In this document: in pieces, positions 8,291 through 17,983 of the stretch
Layout of the letters: the number at the start of each line of letters is the position of its first letter
Position numbering within the stretch: the first letter of the stretch is position 1
Assembly (NCBI RefSeq): GCF_015712065.1
Contig: NZ_JACFYZ010000002.1
Coordinates: forward strand, 558,001 to 622,000
Reading direction: 5' to 3'
Source: Ectopseudomonas chengduensis
GTDB taxonomy: Bacteria; Pseudomonadota; Gammaproteobacteria; Pseudomonadales; Pseudomonadaceae
DNA: 64,000 nt
Notes under the pieces: generated by a model
Database searches by the model: none
Seen by the model: only the letters and a program-made list of their open reading frames with translations
Told to the model about the DNA's origin: nothing
Program-made: the position numbers and the translations under genes

Positions 8291-9562
8291 TCAGCCCTGG
8301 TAGCTGATATGCCCGTCGACCAGCGTGTAGCGCACCGCACCGGGCAGACAATGGCCTATGAACGGGCAGTTGCTGCCCTTGGAGTACCACTGCTCGCCGG
8401 CGATGGTCGAGGCCTGCGCATCGAACAGCACGATATCGGCAGCGCTGCCGACGCGCAGCGAGCCGGCCGGCAGGCGCAGTGCGGCTGCCGGGCCGCTGGA
8501 CAGACGCGCCAGCAGCGTAGGCAGATCCAGCAGGCCGTCCTGCACCAGACTAAGGGCCAGCGGCAGCAGCAGCTGCACGCTGCTGATGCCCGGCTCGGTG
8601 GCGGCGAAGGGTGCCAGCTTGGCATCGCGCTCGTGCGGCTGGTGGTGGCTGGCGATAGCCGAGATCACCCCGGCCTTCACCGCTTCGCGCAGACCATCGC
8701 GGTCGGCACGCGAGCGCAGCGGCGGCTGCACATGGTAGAGGCTGGAGAAGTCGATCAGCGCCTCGTCGGTGAGGATCAGTTGGTACAGCGCCACATCGGC
8801 GGTCACCGGCAGGCCGCGCGCCTGAGCGTTGGCGATCAGTTCGGCGCCGCGGGCGCTGGTGATCTGGCTGAAGTGCGCGCGCACGCCGCTCTGTTCCACC
8901 AGCAGCAGGTCGCGGGCCAGGGCCACGGTTTCGGCGGTTTCCGGGATGCCGGCCAGGCCGAGGAAGCTGGCGGTCGGGCCCTCATGCGCCAGACCGCCTT
9001 CGGCCAGATCAAAGTCCTGCGAATGGAAGATCACCTGCAGGTCGAAGGTGGCCGCATATTCCAGCGCGCGACGCAGGGTGCGGCTGCTGCGGAAGTTGTC
9101 CAGGCCATTGCCGAAGGCCACGCAGCCGGCATCGCGCAGCGCAACGAGTTCTGCGAGCTGTTCGCCGGCCAGGCCCTTGCTCAGTGCGCCAATGGGGAAG
9201 ACCTTGGTGTGCCCGGCTTCACGGGCGCGGTCGAGGATCAGCTCGGCCACCGCCGAGGTATCCAGCACCGGCTTGGTGAAGGGTGGGCAGCACAGGCTGG
9301 TGACACCACCGGCCGCTGCGGCCAGGGTTTCCGTGGCGATGCTGCCCTTGCGGCTATAGCCGGGTTCGCGCAGGGCCACCGACAGGTCGACCAGGCCGGG
9401 AGCCGCGATCAGGCCCTGGGCATCGAGGGTCTGGTCGGCGACGAAGCCAGAGGGTGCATGACCAGTGGCAACCAGCTTGCCGCCATCTATATAGAGGTCA
9501 GTGACCTGATCCAGGCCGCTGGCTGGATCGATCACGCGGGCGCCGAGGATTGCTGTACGCAT
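8291..9562 (-). CDS. pyrC': Dihydroorotase-like protein PyrC' (non-catalytic partner of ATCase)
   Basis: The 423-residue product has the dihydroorotase/amidohydrolase fold but lacks the metal site. The usual Asp-x-His-x-His-x-Arg motif reads DLSVALR (residues 59-65), so both histidines are replaced by Ser61 and Ala63. In Pseudomonas this inactive homologue is known to form the dodecameric aspartate transcarbamoylase complex with PyrB. Here its ATG shares one base with the pyrB stop (TGATG), giving a tight unit. It should be annotated as structural, not as a dihydroorotase; an active PyrC must be encoded elsewhere. Automatic annotation often misses this. Confidence 0.93.
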   Translation of the reverse strand: MRTAILGARVIDPASGLDQVTDLYIDGGKLVATGHAPSGFVADQTLDAQGLIAAPGLVDLSVALREPGYSRKGSIATETLAAAAGGVTSLCCPPFTKPVLDTSAVAELILDRAREAGHTKVFPIGALSKGLAGEQLAELVALRDAGCVAFGNGLDNFRSSRTLRRALEYAATFDLQVIFHSQDFDLAEGGLAHEGPTASFLGLAGIPETAETVALARDLLLVEQSGVRAHFSQITSARGAELIANAQARGLPVTADVALYQLILTDEALIDFSSLYHVQPPLRSRADRDGLREAVKAGVISAIASHHQPHERDAKLAPFAATEPGISSVQLLLPLALSLVQDGLLDLPTLLARLSSGPAAALRLPAGSLRVGSAADIVLFDAQASTIAGEQWYSKGSNCPFIGHCLPGAVRYTLVDGHISYQG

Positions 9563-10569
9563 CAGTTGGCCTCCTCGGCGTTGAGTTGACGTTGGGCGTT
9601 CTGCCCGCTCATGGCCATCGACAGCACGGCCATGCGGATGGCGATGCCGTAGGTGACCTGGTTGAGGATCACCGACTGCGGGCCGTCGGCCACTGCCGAC
9701 TCGATCTCCACGCCACGGTTGATCGGGCCCGGGTGCATCACCAGGGCATCGGGCTTGGCCAGCTTGAGGCGCTGCTCGGTGAGGCCGAACAGGCGGTAGA
9801 ACTCGCCCTCGCTGGGCAGCAGGCCGCCCTGCATGCGCTCGCGTTGCAGGCGCAGCATGATCACCACGTCGACGTCCTTGAGGCCTTCATTGGCGTCGCT
9901 GAACACGCGCACGCCGTAGCTTTGTTCCAGGCCGATGGGCAGCAGGGTCTTCGGTGCGATCACGCGGATATCCGGGCAGCCCAGGGTTTTCAGCGCCAGC
10001 ATGTTCGAGCGCGCCACCCGCGAGTGCAGGATATCGCCGACTATGGCCACCGACAGATTCTCGAAGTCGCCCTTGTGGCGACGGATGGTGAGCATGTCGA
10101 GCATGCCCTGGGTCGGGTGCGCGTGACGGCCGTCGCCGCCGTTGATGATCGCCAGGTTCGGGCAGACGTGCTCGGCGATGAAGTGCGCGGCGCCGGAGTC
10201 GGCATGGCGCACGACGAAGATGTCGGCGGCCATGGCCTCGAGGTTGCGCAGGGTGTCGAACAGGGTCTCGCCCTTGCTGGTGGAACTGGTGGAGACGTTG
10301 AGGCTGATGACGTCGGCCGACAGGCGCTGGGCGGCCAGCTCGAAGGTGGTGCGGGTACGCGTGGAGTTCTCGAAAAACACATTGCACACGGTCTTGCCGC
10401 GCAGTAGCGGGACCTTCTTCACCGCGCGCGCGCCGACTTCGAGGAAGGAGTCGGCGGTGTCGAGGATTTCGGTCAGCAGCTCGCGGGGCAGGCCGTCGAG
10501 TGAGAGGAAGTGGCGCAGCTGACCTTGGTCGTTCAGCTGCAGCGGGCGCTTGGCGGCGAGTGGCGTCAT
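9562..10569 (-). CDS. pyrB: Aspartate carbamoyltransferase catalytic chain PyrB
   Basis: The product is a 335-residue ATCase that makes N-carbamoyl-L-aspartate in de novo pyrimidine synthesis. The carbamoyl-phosphate motif STRTRTTF (residues 69-76), [10 protein letters not shown] and the aspartate-binding loop are present, along with MHPGPINRG. Compared with the E. coli chain (about 310 residues) it has an N-terminal extension of roughly 20-25 residues, which in pseudomonads holds the regulatory nucleotide site; I infer that role here. It lies 11 bp after pyrR and overlaps pyrC' by one base. There is no pyrI, as expected. Confidence 0.96.
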   Translation of the reverse strand: MTPLAAKRPLQLNDQGQLRHFLSLDGLPRELLTEILDTADSFLEVGARAVKKVPLLRGKTVCNVFFENSTRTRTTFELAAQRLSADVISLNVSTSSTSKGETLFDTLRNLEAMAADIFVVRHADSGAAHFIAEHVCPNLAIINGGDGRHAHPTQGMLDMLTIRRHKGDFENLSVAIVGDILHSRVARSNMLALKTLGCPDIRVIAPKTLLPIGLEQSYGVRVFSDANEGLKDVDVVIMLRLQRERMQGGLLPSEGEFYRLFGLTEQRLKLAKPDALVMHPGPINRGVEIESAVADGPQSVILNQVTYGIAIRMAVLSMAMSGQNAQRQLNAEEAN

Positions 10570-10580
10570 CGCGGGGAGTC

Positions 10581-11084
10581 TCAGTTGGCGAGCGTCTGGA
10601 GTTCGAGGGTCAGCGGCGTGGGGCCGGACAATTTTACCCGCTCGTTGGTCGCCAGCGACAGGGTGGCGCCGACCACGTCGGGGCGGATCGGCAACTCGCG
10701 GGCGCCCAGGTCGAGCAGGCTGACCAGGGTCACGCTGGCCGGGCGGCCATAGTCGAACAGTTCGTTCAGCGCGGCGCGGATGGTGCGCCCGCTCATCAGC
10801 ACATCGTCGATCAGCACCAGATGCTGGCCTTCGATCTCGAACGGCAGTTCGGACGGTTGCACCTGCGGGTGCAGGCCGTTCTGGGTGAAATCGTCGCGGT
10901 AGAAGGACACATCGAGAACGCCCAGTGCGTCATCGCGCCCCAGGGCGGCAAGCAGGGCCTGGGCGACCCAGACGCCGCCGGTGCGGATGCCGATGAAGCG
11001 CGGCTCGCTGATCTGGCGTTGGTTGAGGTGCTGGGTCAGGGCGCTGGCCATGGCCGGCAGCAGGTCGTTGGGGTTGGGTAGCAT
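10581..11084 (-). CDS. pyrR: PyrR bifunctional regulator / uracil phosphoribosyltransferase
   Basis: The 167-residue PRT-fold protein carries the PRPP-binding motif [13 protein letters not shown] (about residues 90-102). PyrR in Bacillus is an attenuation regulator with uracil phosphoribosyltransferase activity; in Pseudomonas it is genetically tied to control of the pyr genes. ATG at 11084 follows AAGGAG. It begins the pyrR-pyrB-pyrC' unit, 30 bp after ruvX. I did not find a convincing PyrR-type attenuator in that 30-bp gap, so control may be transcriptional or act elsewhere. Confidence 0.95.
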   Translation of the reverse strand: MLPNPNDLLPAMASALTQHLNQRQISEPRFIGIRTGGVWVAQALLAALGRDDALGVLDVSFYRDDFTQNGLHPQVQPSELPFEIEGQHLVLIDDVLMSGRTIRAALNELFDYGRPASVTLVSLLDLGARELPIRPDVVGATLSLATNERVKLSGPTPLTLELQTLAN

Positions 11085-11114
11085 GGCGAAACTCCTTGAT
11101 GCGGACCGAGTCGC

Positions 11115-11549
11115 TCAGCCCGTGCAGTTTTCCTCGAGCCAGCCTTGCAGCAGCAGGGCGGCGGCAATGGCATCGACCGGGCGCTCGCGATAGCCGCCAT
11201 TCTGGCCTTCGCGCAGGCGTTGGCCTTTGGCCTCGAAGGTGGTCAGGCGTTCGTCGTGGGTGTAGGCCGGCAGGTTGAAGCGGCCGTTGAGGCGGCGGGC
11301 GAATTTCTCGGCGCGGGCGCTCATTTCGCTGGGCGTGCCGTCCATGTTCAGCGGCAGGCCAACTACCACGGCATCCGGCTGCCACTCCTTGATCAGCGCT
11401 TCGACGCGGTTCCAGTCCGGTACGCCGTTCTGCGCCTTGAGCACGCACAGCTCACGGGCCTGGCCGGTGATCACCTGACCGACGGCGACGCCGATCTGCT
11501 TGGTGCCATAGTCGAAACCCAGCAGCAGGCGCAGTGGCTTGTCGCTCAT
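11115..11549 (-). CDS. ruvX: Putative pre-16S rRNA nuclease / Holliday-junction resolvase-like RuvX (YqgF)
   Basis: This 144-residue RNase H-fold protein starts with the catalytic strand LLGFDYGTKQIGVAVG, has VVGLPLNMDG in the middle and ends with PVDAIAAALLLQGWL, where Asp is the last catalytic residue. YqgF matures 16S rRNA ends; a resolvase role has also been proposed. Length is normal. The start shares one base with the yqgE stop (TGATG), as in many proteobacteria where yqgE-yqgF are paired. Confidence 0.95.
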   Translation of the reverse strand: MSDKPLRLLLGFDYGTKQIGVAVGQVITGQARELCVLKAQNGVPDWNRVEALIKEWQPDAVVVGLPLNMDGTPSEMSARAEKFARRLNGRFNLPAYTHDERLTTFEAKGQRLREGQNGGYRERPVDAIAAALLLQGWLEENCTG

Positions 11550-12118
11550 CAGGCGTGCCCGACCTGCGAGGTCAGCAGGCTGAGGTTGACCCCCAGGCGT
11601 GCGGCTGCGGCGTTAAGACGCTGGTCGAACGGCAGATCGAAAAGAATGTTGCTGTCGGCGGGGCAGGTCAGCCAGGCATTGTCGGCCAGTTCGGCTTCCA
11701 GTTGCCCGGCATCCCAGCCGGCGTAGCCAAGGGTGATCAGGTAGCGATCCGGGCCGCTGCCGTCGGCGATGGCGAACAATACGTCCTGCGAGGTGGAGAG
11801 GCCCAGCTCGCCCAGCTCCAGGGTCGCCTGGAACTGCGGACCAGCGGGATGCAGGACGAAGCCTCGGTCGGTCTGTACCGGGCCACCGGCGAAGATCGGC
11901 AGGCTGTGGCACAACGCCGCCGGCTCTTCGTCAGGGCGTAGTTGTTCGAGCACGTCAGCCAGATTCAGGCCATTGGGCTTGTTGATCACCAGGCCCATCG
12001 CACCTTGCTCGTTGTGTTCGACCAGGTAGGTGACGGTCTGCGCGAAGTGCGGATCGGCCATGTGTGGCATGGCAATCAGGAAGTGGTGCTTGAGCGAAGT
12101 GGGGGCTGATTTCTTCAT
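11549..12118 (-). CDS. yqgE: UPF0301 protein YqgE / AlgH
   Basis: The 189-residue product matches the YqgE/AlgH family: LKHHFLIAMPHMADPHF at the N terminus, GAMGLVINKP, FAGGPVQTDRGFVLH and ITLGYAGWDAGQLE. In P. aeruginosa the homologue was called AlgH after an effect on alginate genes, but its molecular function is unknown. It is coupled to ruvX by a one-base overlap. It sits 120 bp after the tonB3-like gene, and that gap contains no clear terminator. Confidence 0.93.
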   Translation of the reverse strand: MKKSAPTSLKHHFLIAMPHMADPHFAQTVTYLVEHNEQGAMGLVINKPNGLNLADVLEQLRPDEEPAALCHSLPIFAGGPVQTDRGFVLHPAGPQFQATLELGELGLSTSQDVLFAIADGSGPDRYLITLGYAGWDAGQLEAELADNAWLTCPADSNILFDLPFDQRLNAAAARLGVNLSLLTSQVGHA

Positions 12119-12238
12119 GACGCCTAGTTTGGAACGACAGGCGGCAAGCTACAAGCGTGAGCAGCGCTTTGCCGGATTTCACCCAGGCTGCTGGCACCAC
12201 TTCGCAGGGTACGCCGTGCGCACCGATGTCAGGGTTGG

Positions 12239-13135
12239 CTAATTACTCGACAGTCGATCACCGCGCTCGAAGCGCCAGGTGCGGATGATTTCCAGGCGGT
12301 CGATATCGGCCAGGTCGCCGGTGAAGGGCGCATAGGGCGCGGCCAGGCGCACGATGCGTTGTGCGGCCTGGTCGAGCACGGCCTGGCCGGAAGATTCCAG
12401 TACCTGTACCTCGTACAGCGAGCCATCACGGTTGATCGATACCAACAGGCGCAGGCTGCCATATATACGTTGGCGACGAGCGTCGTCGGGGTAATTGAGG
12501 TTGCCGATGCGTTCGACTTTCTTACGCCATTCGTCCTTGTACCAGGCGCCCTTGTCGCGCATGGTCGAGGCGGCGTTGAGGCGGTGGATCTTCGGGCGTT
12601 TGGCGTACTGTTGAACTTCCTGGGCCAGCTCGGCTTCCAGACTGGCGATCTCGGCTGACAGCTGAGCGGAGTCGAACACCGGCGCAGGCCGGGTCTCCGG
12701 AACCGGTTTGGCTTCTTCGCGTTTGACCGGGGTTTTCTGTTGCTGCGGTGCGCGTGTTGCGACCGCAGCCTTGGGTGCTTCCTGTCTGGTGGCAGGCTGC
12801 TGCGGGGTGGCGGGCGGGGTGACCTTGCGCACCTCGCTGTCCTGAAAGGGCGCCTGTTCGGTGGTCTTGGGTGCTGCAGTGTGTTCCAGCGTGCCGCTGC
12901 CCTGTTGGTTGTCCTGCGCCAGGAAATCCGCTTCCTTGGGCTTCTCTTCGCTCTTGAAGGTAGACAGGGTGATTTCCAGCGTCTTGCTGATTTCCGGCGG
13001 CGACTCCAGGGTGAAGCCGACGCCGAGGATCAGTGCCGCGTGCAGTGCTGCCGCGAGAAACAGGGTGAATCCCAGGCGGTCCGCCGGTCGGGCGTTGGCG
13101 GAGGAAGCGGTCGGTGGGGAGGCTGCTGCGTTCAT
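12239..13135 (-). CDS. tonB3: TonB-family energy-transducing protein (TonB3-like)
   Basis: The 298-residue protein has a cytoplasmic N-terminal tail, one membrane segment (about residues 22-42, LGFTLFLAAALHAALILGVGF), a long proline/lysine/glutamine-rich periplasmic spacer (about 70-150), a short coiled-coil-like stretch (QLSAEIASLEAELAQEV) and a C-terminal TonB domain (about 205-295). Gene order matches PAO1 tonB3 (PA0406), which I recall as being needed for twitching motility and type IV pilus assembly. Its position next to the Pil-Chp operon fits that role. It lies 88 bp after gshB on the same strand. Confidence 0.88.
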   Translation of the reverse strand: MNAAASPPTASSANARPADRLGFTLFLAAALHAALILGVGFTLESPPEISKTLEITLSTFKSEEKPKEADFLAQDNQQGSGTLEHTAAPKTTEQAPFQDSEVRKVTPPATPQQPATRQEAPKAAVATRAPQQQKTPVKREEAKPVPETRPAPVFDSAQLSAEIASLEAELAQEVQQYAKRPKIHRLNAASTMRDKGAWYKDEWRKKVERIGNLNYPDDARRQRIYGSLRLLVSINRDGSLYEVQVLESSGQAVLDQAAQRIVRLAAPYAPFTGDLADIDRLEIIRTWRFERGDRLSSN

Positions 13136-13223
13136 CGCGTATCGGGTCTGCTTTCGAATGTCGCGCAGTCTGCCGGGTAGCAGTAGGCGCCTGCAAGTTG
13201 CCGGCGCCAGGCTGCCACCTGCG

Positions 13224-14180
13224 TCAAGCTTTTAACCCACGTTTGCGCGCAATGCAGTCCATCAGTTGTTCGCCGATACGGGTGTCGAATGCGGCATCTA
13301 TCTCGCGGATACAGGTCGGGCTGGTGACATTGATTTCTGTCAGATGATCACCAATCACATCGAGTCCGACGAAGATCAGACCCTTTTCGCGTAGGCTAGG
13401 CCCGACTGCTGCGGCAATTTCGCGATCACGCTCGGTCAGCGGGCGCGCTTCGCCGCGGCCGCCGGCGGCCAGGTTGCCGCGAGTCTCCCCGGCAGCCGGA
13501 ATGCGTGCCAGGCAATAGGGTACCGGTTCCCCGTCTATCATCAGGATGCGTTTGTCGCCGTCCTTGATAGCCGGCAGGTAGGCCTGCGCCATGATCTGCT
13601 GGTGGCCGTGCAGGGTCAGGGTTTCCAGAATCACCGAGAGATTCGGATCGCCTTCGCGGTGGCGAAATATCTGCGATCCGCCCATACCATCAAGGGGTTT
13701 GAGAATGATGTCACGGTGCTCATCGGCAAACTGGCGCACAATGTCGGGACGCCGGCTTACCAGAGTCGCTGGTGTGTATTGGGGAAACTGGGTGGCGAAG
13801 AACTTTTCATTGCAGTCGCGCAGACTCTGCGGCCGATTGACCACCAGTACGCCGTCGTTCTCGGCCTGCTCAAGCAGGTAGGTGGAGTAGACGAATTCGT
13901 TATCGAAGGGCGGGTCCTTGCGCATCAGGATCACGTCCAGTTCGGCGAGCGGCGTGTCCTGTTCCGTACCAAGGGTGAACCAGCGCTGCGGATCATTGAA
14001 CACTTCCAGAGAACGCAGGCGGGCACGGGCCTGGCCGCGAACCTGATAGAGATCCTGCTGCTCCATGTAGAACAGCGACCAGCCGCGTGCTTGAGCGGCC
14101 AGCAACATGGCCAGCGAGCTGTCCTTCTTGAAGGAGATGCTGGCAATAGGATCCATGACGATCCCGAGGCGAAGGCTCAT
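13224..14180 (-). CDS. gshB: Glutathione synthetase GshB
   Basis: The 318-residue ATP-grasp enzyme joins gamma-glutamylcysteine and glycine. The start MSLRLGIVMDPIASI is typical, and the ILKPLDGMGGSQIFR ATP-binding loop and ETRGNLAAGGRGEARPLT substrate loop are present. The C-terminal VTSPTCIREID segment completes the site. I chose ATG 14180, which has a CGGAG site nine bases upstream, over an in-frame ATG at 14234. It is divergent from pilG, with 241 bp between them. Confidence 0.96.
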   Translation of the reverse strand: MSLRLGIVMDPIASISFKKDSSLAMLLAAQARGWSLFYMEQQDLYQVRGQARARLRSLEVFNDPQRWFTLGTEQDTPLAELDVILMRKDPPFDNEFVYSTYLLEQAENDGVLVVNRPQSLRDCNEKFFATQFPQYTPATLVSRRPDIVRQFADEHRDIILKPLDGMGGSQIFRHREGDPNLSVILETLTLHGHQQIMAQAYLPAIKDGDKRILMIDGEPVPYCLARIPAAGETRGNLAAGGRGEARPLTERDREIAAAVGPSLREKGLIFVGLDVIGDHLTEINVTSPTCIREIDAAFDTRIGEQLMDCIARKRGLKA

Positions 14181-14421
14181 GGGGGATAAACTCCGTGAGA
14201 TAAGGGCGAAGGCCGGGCTGGCCGCGCCGAACAATGGCTGTCAGGGTGGCGCCGGCCGGGCCGCGCGGTCAAGGGTGGAGCTGCCCTGGCAGGCTTATAG
14301 ATTGCATCTGGAGAGTGTGCTAAAAAGGCCCGACGATTGGGTCAAGCCCCATCGAAGACTGGGCCTCAGGCATACTGATAACGCAAATATAACGACTCAC
14401 CGAGGCGATGGTAGGGCGAAC

Positions 14422-14829
14422 ATGGAACAGCATACCGAGGGTTTGAAAGTGATGGTGATCGACGATTCGAAAACGATTCGTCGCACCGCTGAAACTCTGC
14501 TGAAAAAAGTGGGTTGTGATGTCATCACTGCGGTCGATGGCTTCGATGCCCTGGCCAAGATTGCCGACACGCATCCCAGCATCATCTTTGTCGACATCAT
14601 GATGCCGCGTCTCGATGGGTATCAGACCTGTGCCCTGATCAAGAACAACAGTGCTTTCAAGTCCACGCCAGTGATCATGCTGTCCTCCAAGGACGGTCTG
14701 TTCGACAAGGCCAAGGGGCGTATCGTCGGCTCCGATCAGTACCTGACCAAGCCTTTCAGCAAGGAAGAGCTGCTCGGTGCCATCAAGGCTCACGTGCCCG
14801 ACTTCACCCCGGTGGAACAAGCCTCCTGA
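14422..14829 (+). CDS. pilG: Twitching-motility response regulator PilG
   Basis: The product is a 135-residue single-domain CheY-like receiver. The acidic pocket is VIDDS, the phosphoacceptor is Asp58 in FVDIMMPRLDG, and the conserved Lys lies in LTKPF. It opens the Pil-Chp operon in the same order as P. aeruginosa. There, PilG is phosphorylated by ChpA, promotes pilus extension and links the pathway to CyaB and cAMP. ATG at 14422 gives the PAO1 length. The 241-bp divergent gap to gshB must contain the operon promoter, though I could not assign a clear one. Confidence 0.97.
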   Translation: MEQHTEGLKVMVIDDSKTIRRTAETLLKKVGCDVITAVDGFDALAKIADTHPSIIFVDIMMPRLDGYQTCALIKNNSAFKSTPVIMLSSKDGLFDKAKGRIVGSDQYLTKPFSKEELLGAIKAHVPDFTPVEQAS

Positions 14830-14875
14830 CGTTCCGGCCTGACCGCCGTACGCCACTTCTGTATTGGGAAACACC

Positions 14876-15241
14876 ATGGCTCGAATTCTGATTGTTGATG
14901 ACTCCCCGACCGAGATGTACAAGCTGACCGCCATGCTGGAAAAACATGGGCATCAGGTACTCAAGGCGGAAAACGGCGCTGACGGCGTGGCTCTGGCTCG
15001 CCAGGAAAAGCCCGACGCGGTGCTGATGGACATCGTCATGCCCGGCCTCAACGGCTTTCAGGCGACCCGTCAGTTGACCAAGGACGCCGAGACCAGCCAC
15101 ATCCCAGTGATCATCGTCACCACCAAGGATCAGGAAACCGACAAGGTCTGGGGCAAGCGCCAAGGCGCCAAGGACTACCTGACCAAGCCGATCGACGAAG
15201 ATACCTTGCTGAAGACCCTCAATGCGGTACTGGCCGGCTGA
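14876..15241 (+). CDS. pilH: Twitching-motility response regulator PilH
   Basis: This is a second CheY-like receiver, 121 residues, with acidic pocket IVDDSP, phosphoacceptor Asp52 in LMDIVMPGLNG and Lys in LTKPID. In P. aeruginosa PilH opposes PilG and acts as the main phosphate sink or retraction-side regulator. It begins 46 bp after pilG and is followed 45 bp later by pilI, all on the plus strand. Confidence 0.97.
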   Translation: MARILIVDDSPTEMYKLTAMLEKHGHQVLKAENGADGVALARQEKPDAVLMDIVMPGLNGFQATRQLTKDAETSHIPVIIVTTKDQETDKVWGKRQGAKDYLTKPIDEDTLLKTLNAVLAG

Positions 15242-15286
15242 TGCCGTGCTGTCCGTGTACTAAATAAAAAGAAGGCCAAGGCTGGC

Positions 15287-15823
15287 ATGTCCGCGCAGAC
15301 TCCTTTCCAGATTCTCCTTGAGATTGACCAGCGCTGCCGGGTCTTGGCGGCTGGCCTGCCGTCGCAACAGGCGGCGGTGCAGAGCTGGAGCGGCATCGGC
15401 TTTCGCATGGGCGAGCGATTCTTCGTCGCGCCGATGGGGGAAGTGGGAGAGGTGCTGCACGAGCCGCGCTACACCCTGCTGCCGGGTGTGAAGGGCTGGG
15501 TCAAAGGGGTGGCCAACGTGCGTGGCCGCCTGCTGCCGATCATGGACCTGTGCGGGTTCTTCGGTAATGAACTGTCGCCGCTGCGCAAGCTGCGGCGAGT
15601 GCTGGTGGTGGACTACCAGGAGATCTTCGCTGGCCTTACCGTCGACGAGGTTTTCGGCATGCAACATTTTCCCGTGGATGCATTTTCAGAACAACTGCCG
15701 CCTCTCGAGGCGAGCATTGCGCCGTTTATCCACGGAGTCTTTCAACGAGAACAACCCTGGTTGGTGTTCAGCCCTCATGCGCTGACCACCAATCCGGGTT
15801 TTCTCGATGTGTCCTATCAGTAG
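15287..15823 (+). CDS. pilI: CheW-like coupling protein PilI
   Basis: The 178-residue product is a single CheW domain (about residues 35-170). Typical segments are FFVAPMGEVGEVLHEPRYTLLPGVKGWVKGVANVRG and LLPIMDLCGFFG, the region that joins the receptor to the kinase. PilI links PilJ to ChpA. It starts 45 bp after pilH and is the first of two CheW-like proteins here; the other is ChpC. Confidence 0.95.
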   Translation: MSAQTPFQILLEIDQRCRVLAAGLPSQQAAVQSWSGIGFRMGERFFVAPMGEVGEVLHEPRYTLLPGVKGWVKGVANVRGRLLPIMDLCGFFGNELSPLRKLRRVLVVDYQEIFAGLTVDEVFGMQHFPVDAFSEQLPPLEASIAPFIHGVFQREQPWLVFSPHALTTNPGFLDVSYQ

Positions 15824-15904
15824 ATTTTCGGTTGGGCCGGCTTTGCCGGCTCTTTGGCGTTACATGGGAACCGTAGTGCGGTCGGTCCAGGCGGGGGCCA
15901 GATA

Positions 15905-17941
15905 ATGAAAAAACTAAATGCAGGCAATTTGTTGGCGGGGGCACGGAGCAGTACGCTGATCGCAGCGCTGTTCGTCGTGCTTATCGTTTCCATCGTGCTG
16001 TTGTTCGCGAACTTCGCCTACATCAACACCCAGTCCAACTACGATACCGAGTACATCAGCCACTCCGGTGAGCTGCGCGTACTGTCCCAGCGTATCGCCA
16101 ACAACGCCACTGAGGCTGCGGCGGGCAAGGCAGAGGCATTCGGCCTGCTGCGTGCTGCGCGTAACGACTTCCAGCGGCGCTGGAGTTACCTGACCGATGG
16201 TGATGCCAATACCGGCCTGCCTCCGGCACCTTCTTCGGTGCAAGCGCAGATGGCTGCGGTGCAGCAGGACTGGGACAGCCTGCGGCAGAACACCGACGCC
16301 ATTATTGCCAGTGAGCAGACCGTACTGTCGCTGCACCAGGTAGCCGCCACCCTGGCGGAAACCATTCCGCAATTGCAGGTCGAGTACGAAGAAGTGGTCG
16401 ACATCCTGCTGGAAAGCGGTGCACCGGCTGCTCAGGTCTCTGTGGCCCAGCGTCAGTCGCTGCTGGCCGAGCGTATTCTCGGCTCGGTGAACAAGGTACT
16501 GGCCGGTGACGAAGACTCGGTACAGGCCGCCGACATGTTCGGTCGTGATGCCAGCCTGTTCGGTCGCGTACTGGCCGCCATGCTCGAAGGCAACGCGGCG
16601 ATGGAAATCAGCCAGGTGACCGACGAGGAGGCTCTCGAGCGTCTGGCCGAGATTTCCGAGCTGTTCGAATTCGTATCCGGTTCGGTGGACGAGATTCTCG
16701 AGACCTCGCCGGAACTGTTCCAGGTGCGTGAATCGGCCAGCTCCATCTTCACCGTTTCGCAGACCCTGCTGGACAAGGCGTCCGAACTGGCCGTCGGTTT
16801 CGAAGACCTGGCCTCGGGCCGTGCCATCAATACTCTGTTCGGCTACGTGCTGGGTGCCCTGGCGCTGGGTTCGATCATCCTCATCGGTCTGGTGATGGTG
16901 CGTGAGACCAACCGTCGTCTGGCCGAAACCGCCGAGAAGAACGAACGTAACCAGGCGGCGATTCTGCGTCTGCTCGACGAAATCGCCGACCTCGCCGACG
17001 GTGACCTGACCGTGGCCGCGACGGTAACCGAAGACTTCACCGGTGCCATCGCCGACTCCATCAACTACTCCATCGACCAGCTGCGTGACCTGGTAGCCAC
17101 CATCAACCTGACCGCCGTTCAGGTAGCCGGTGCTGCGCAGGAAACCCAGGCCACGGCGATGCACCTGGCCGAAGCTTCCGAGCACCAGGCGCAGGAAATT
17201 GCCGGTGCCTCCGCAGCGATCAACGAGATGGCCGTGTCGATTGACCAGGTATCGGCGAACGCCTCGGAATCCTCCGCGGTAGCGGAACGTTCCGTAGCCA
17301 TCGCCAACAAGGGCAACGAAGTCGTACACAACACCATCACCGGCATGGATAACATCCGTGAGCAGATCCAGGACACCTCGAAGCGGATCAAGCGCCTCGG
17401 TGAATCGTCCCAGGAGATCGGTGACATCGTTAGCCTGATTAACGACATTGCCGACCAGACCAACATCCTCGCCCTGAACGCCGCGATCCAGGCCTCCATG
17501 GCCGGTGATGCGGGCCGCGGCTTCGCCGTGGTAGCGGACGAGGTACAACGCCTCGCAGAACGTTCCTCGGCGGCGACCAAGCAGATCGAGGCGCTGGTAA
17601 AAACCATTCAGACCGACACCAACGAAGCCGTTATCTCCATGGAGCAGACGACTTCCGAAGTGGTTCGCGGTGCTCGCCTGGCGCAGGACGCCGGTGTGGC
17701 ACTGGAAGAGATCGAGAAGGTATCGAAAACCCTCGCGGCCCTCATCCAGAACATTTCCAACGCCGCCCGTCAGCAGGCCTCTTCGGCCGGCCACATTTCC
17801 AACACCATGAACGTGATCCAGGAGATCACCTCGCAGACGTCCTCGGGTACCACCGCCACCGCCAAGAGCATTGGTAACCTGGCCAAGATGGCCAGTGAGA
17901 TGCGCAAGTCGGTGTCCGGCTTCACCCTGCCAGACGCCTGA
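15905..17941 (+). CDS. pilJ: Type IV pilus methyl-accepting chemotaxis protein PilJ
   Basis: The 678-residue receptor has transmembrane helix 1 at about 17-38, a periplasmic region of about 270 residues containing two PilJ-type helical bundles, transmembrane helix 2 at about 312-333, HAMP-like linkers and a C-terminal MCP signalling domain. The hairpin tip reads [21 protein letters not shown]. In P. aeruginosa PilJ senses pilus-surface contact through PilA and signals to ChpA. I chose ATG 15905 (MKKLNAGN) over an in-frame ATG at 15854, because the basic N terminus then directly precedes the membrane helix. The P-box-like motif of the chemoreceptor at 49226 is degenerate here ([11 protein letters not shown]). 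Confidence 0.96.
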   Translation: MKKLNAGNLLAGARSSTLIAALFVVLIVSIVLLFANFAYINTQSNYDTEYISHSGELRVLSQRIANNATEAAAGKAEAFGLLRAARNDFQRRWSYLTDGDANTGLPPAPSSVQAQMAAVQQDWDSLRQNTDAIIASEQTVLSLHQVAATLAETIPQLQVEYEEVVDILLESGAPAAQVSVAQRQSLLAERILGSVNKVLAGDEDSVQAADMFGRDASLFGRVLAAMLEGNAAMEISQVTDEEALERLAEISELFEFVSGSVDEILETSPELFQVRESASSIFTVSQTLLDKASELAVGFEDLASGRAINTLFGYVLGALALGSIILIGLVMVRETNRRLAETAEKNERNQAAILRLLDEIADLADGDLTVAATVTEDFTGAIADSINYSIDQLRDLVATINLTAVQVAGAAQETQATAMHLAEASEHQAQEIAGASAAINEMAVSIDQVSANASESSAVAERSVAIANKGNEVVHNTITGMDNIREQIQDTSKRIKRLGESSQEIGDIVSLINDIADQTNILALNAAIQASMAGDAGRGFAVVADEVQRLAERSSAATKQIEALVKTIQTDTNEAVISMEQTTSEVVRGARLAQDAGVALEEIEKVSKTLAALIQNISNAARQQASSAGHISNTMNVIQEITSQTSSGTTATAKSIGNLAKMASEMRKSVSGFTLPDA

Positions 17942-17983
17942 TAAAGGAGTGCGGAGGCTGGCGGCAGCCTTCGCTACACAGCC

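Noticed and set aside
15914..17794. 626-codon minus-strand frame over pilJ
   Set aside because: Gly/Val/Arg/His-rich shadow opposite a full PilJ; no domain seen.
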